Below are positions 63,272 to 64,000 of a stretch of 64,000 bases of DNA, in pieces. This DNA is from Devosia geojensis (GTDB lineage: Bacteria > Pseudomonadota > Alphaproteobacteria > Rhizobiales > Devosiaceae). The notes beneath the pieces are model-generated. The model had not been told where the DNA came from, did not search any database, and was given only the letters and a program-made list of their open reading frames with translations. Location of the stretch: assembly GCF_000969415.1 (NCBI RefSeq), contig NZ_JZEX01000104.1:1-64000 (forward strand), in the 5' to 3' direction. The position numbers and the translations under genes were made by a program. Position 1 is the stretch's first letter, and every line of letters begins with the position of its first letter.

Positions 63272-64000
63272 TGCCGTCCCCGTCATAGGGCGCCGGTGGC
63301 GCCGGGCGGTTGAGGTCGTTGCCGGCCTTGCGCTGGGCGAGGTTGCGCATCACCTCGTTGCGGCTGCCGAAGAGCGAGACGCTGCCGTTGTTGAGGACCA
63401 TGATCTTGTCGACGCAGTTGAGAAGCGCGGGCCGCTGCGTGATGGTCACCACCGTGATGCCGTTCTCCTTGGCTTGCTTGAGGGCGCGCGCCAGCGCCGC
63501 CTCCCCTTGGCTGTCGAGGTTGGAGTTCGGCTCGTCGAGCAGCACGAGCTTGGGATCGCCGAAGAAGGCGCGGGCCAGCGCCACGCGCTGCTTCTGCCCG
63601 CCCGAGAGCGGCGCGCCGTCGGCGGCAACGAACGTCTCGTAACCCTGCGGCAAGGTCGAGATCAATTCGTGGACGTCCGCCAGCACCGCCGCCCGGAAGA
63701 TCGCCTCGTCGGTCGCATCCTCGCGCATGCGCCCGATATTGGCCTTGATCGAGCCGGGAAAGAGCTGCACGTCCTGCGGCAGGTAGCCGATGCTTTCGCC
63801 GAACTGGCGCTGGTCCCAGTTGCGCAGGTCCATGAGGTCAAGCCGCACGTTGCCCGATGTCGGCAGGATCGAACCGACCAGCATCTTGCCCAGCGTCGTC
63901 TTGCCGGCCCCCGAATTGCCGATGATGGCCATAGACTCGCCCGGCTGCAGCGAGAACGAGATGCCGTTGAGGATGACGCGCTTGCTCGGCGGCGGCACGA
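63264..64000 (-). CDS. Type I secretion ABC exporter, C-terminal part (PrtD-like), cut by window edge
   Basis: Only the nucleotide-binding domain, about 245 residues, is in the window; the membrane part lies beyond 64000. Walker A GNSGAGKTT, LPQDVQLFPGSIKANI, signature LSGGQKQRVALARA and Walker B LVLLDEPNSNLD are present. The H-loop position reads TITQRPALL, with Gln where ABC ATPases usually have His. It overlaps the adaptor gene. The exported substrate, perhaps an RTX-type protein, is not visible. Confidence 0.88.
   Translation of the reverse strand, partial: VPPPSKRVILNGISFSLQPGESMAIIGNSGAGKTTLGKMLVGSILPTSGNVRLDLMDLRNWDQRQFGESIGYLPQDVQLFPGSIKANIGRMREDATDEAIFRAAVLADVHELISTLPQGYETFVAADGAPLSGGQKQRVALARAFFGDPKLVLLDEPNSNLDSQGEAALARALKQAKENGITVVTITQRPALLNCVDKIMVLNNGSVSLFGSRNEVMRNLAQRKAGNDLNRPAPPAPYDGDGND

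Overview
The window is GC-rich DNA with dense, tightly packed genes. It most likely comes from an alphaproteobacterium of the Hyphomicrobiales (rhizobia, Devosia-like bacteria). The clues are an Omp25/31-type outer membrane protein, TGA-N9-TCA iron-responsive (RirA-type) boxes, a large number of ABC sugar importers, and short palindromic intergenic repeats of kinds common in that order. The assignment is inference; no rRNA or other marker gene is present. I found no tRNA, rRNA, CRISPR array, transposase or phage gene.

Layout. (1) 290-2159: a small outer-membrane beta-barrel protein with a clear terminator, then a D-erythronate dehydrogenase-like epimerase-family enzyme. (2) 2344-12495: two ferric-siderophore ABC systems. 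The first is a leftward operon: ATPase, two FecCD permeases, a thioredoxin-like [2Fe-2S] protein and two tandem paralogous binding proteins. The second has a leftward binding-protein gene and rightward permease-permease-ATPase genes. Each system has a TGA-N9-TCA box in its promoter region. (3) 12648-26902: a DUF72 gene, then a rhamnoside locus with a very large GH106-type alpha-L-rhamnosidase, a FadR-type GntR regulator, a LacI regulator, a GH78 alpha-L-rhamnosidase and a complete CUT1 sugar importer. Three near-identical GntR operator candidates tie this locus together. (4) 27025-40411: a GH38 alpha-mannosidase, a coupled LacI regulator, an Opp/Dpp-type oligosaccharide importer (binding protein, two permeases, two ATPases) and an unrecognised 837-residue protein. 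Two matching 14-bp operator candidates sit at the two promoters. (5) 40408-50225: a divergent unit. A galactonate-dehydratase-like enzyme, an SDR dehydrogenase and a GntR regulator run left. A second CUT1 importer, a GH2-type glycosidase and the importer's ATPase run right. (6) 50226-60788: another divergent unit. A third CUT1 importer, an enolase-superfamily dehydratase and an RraA-family aldolase candidate run left. A GntR regulator, two more enolase-superfamily enzymes and a NIPSNAP protein run right. (7) 61090-64000: an SDR enzyme, then a type I secretion adaptor and the C-terminal part of its ABC exporter, cut by the window edge.

Together these genes describe a cell that scavenges iron-siderophore complexes and takes apart plant-type or microbial glycans. 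Exo-acting glycosidases (GH106, GH78, GH38, GH2), mostly without visible signal peptides, would act in the cytoplasm on oligosaccharides brought in by four ABC importers. Sugar acids would then be dehydrated by four different enolase-superfamily enzymes. Each module carries its own regulator, and candidate operators can be seen for most of them. The least understood items are the 837-residue protein at 37898-40411, the [2Fe-2S] protein with an altered ligand motif in the siderophore operon, and the sugar-acid module at 50226-60788.
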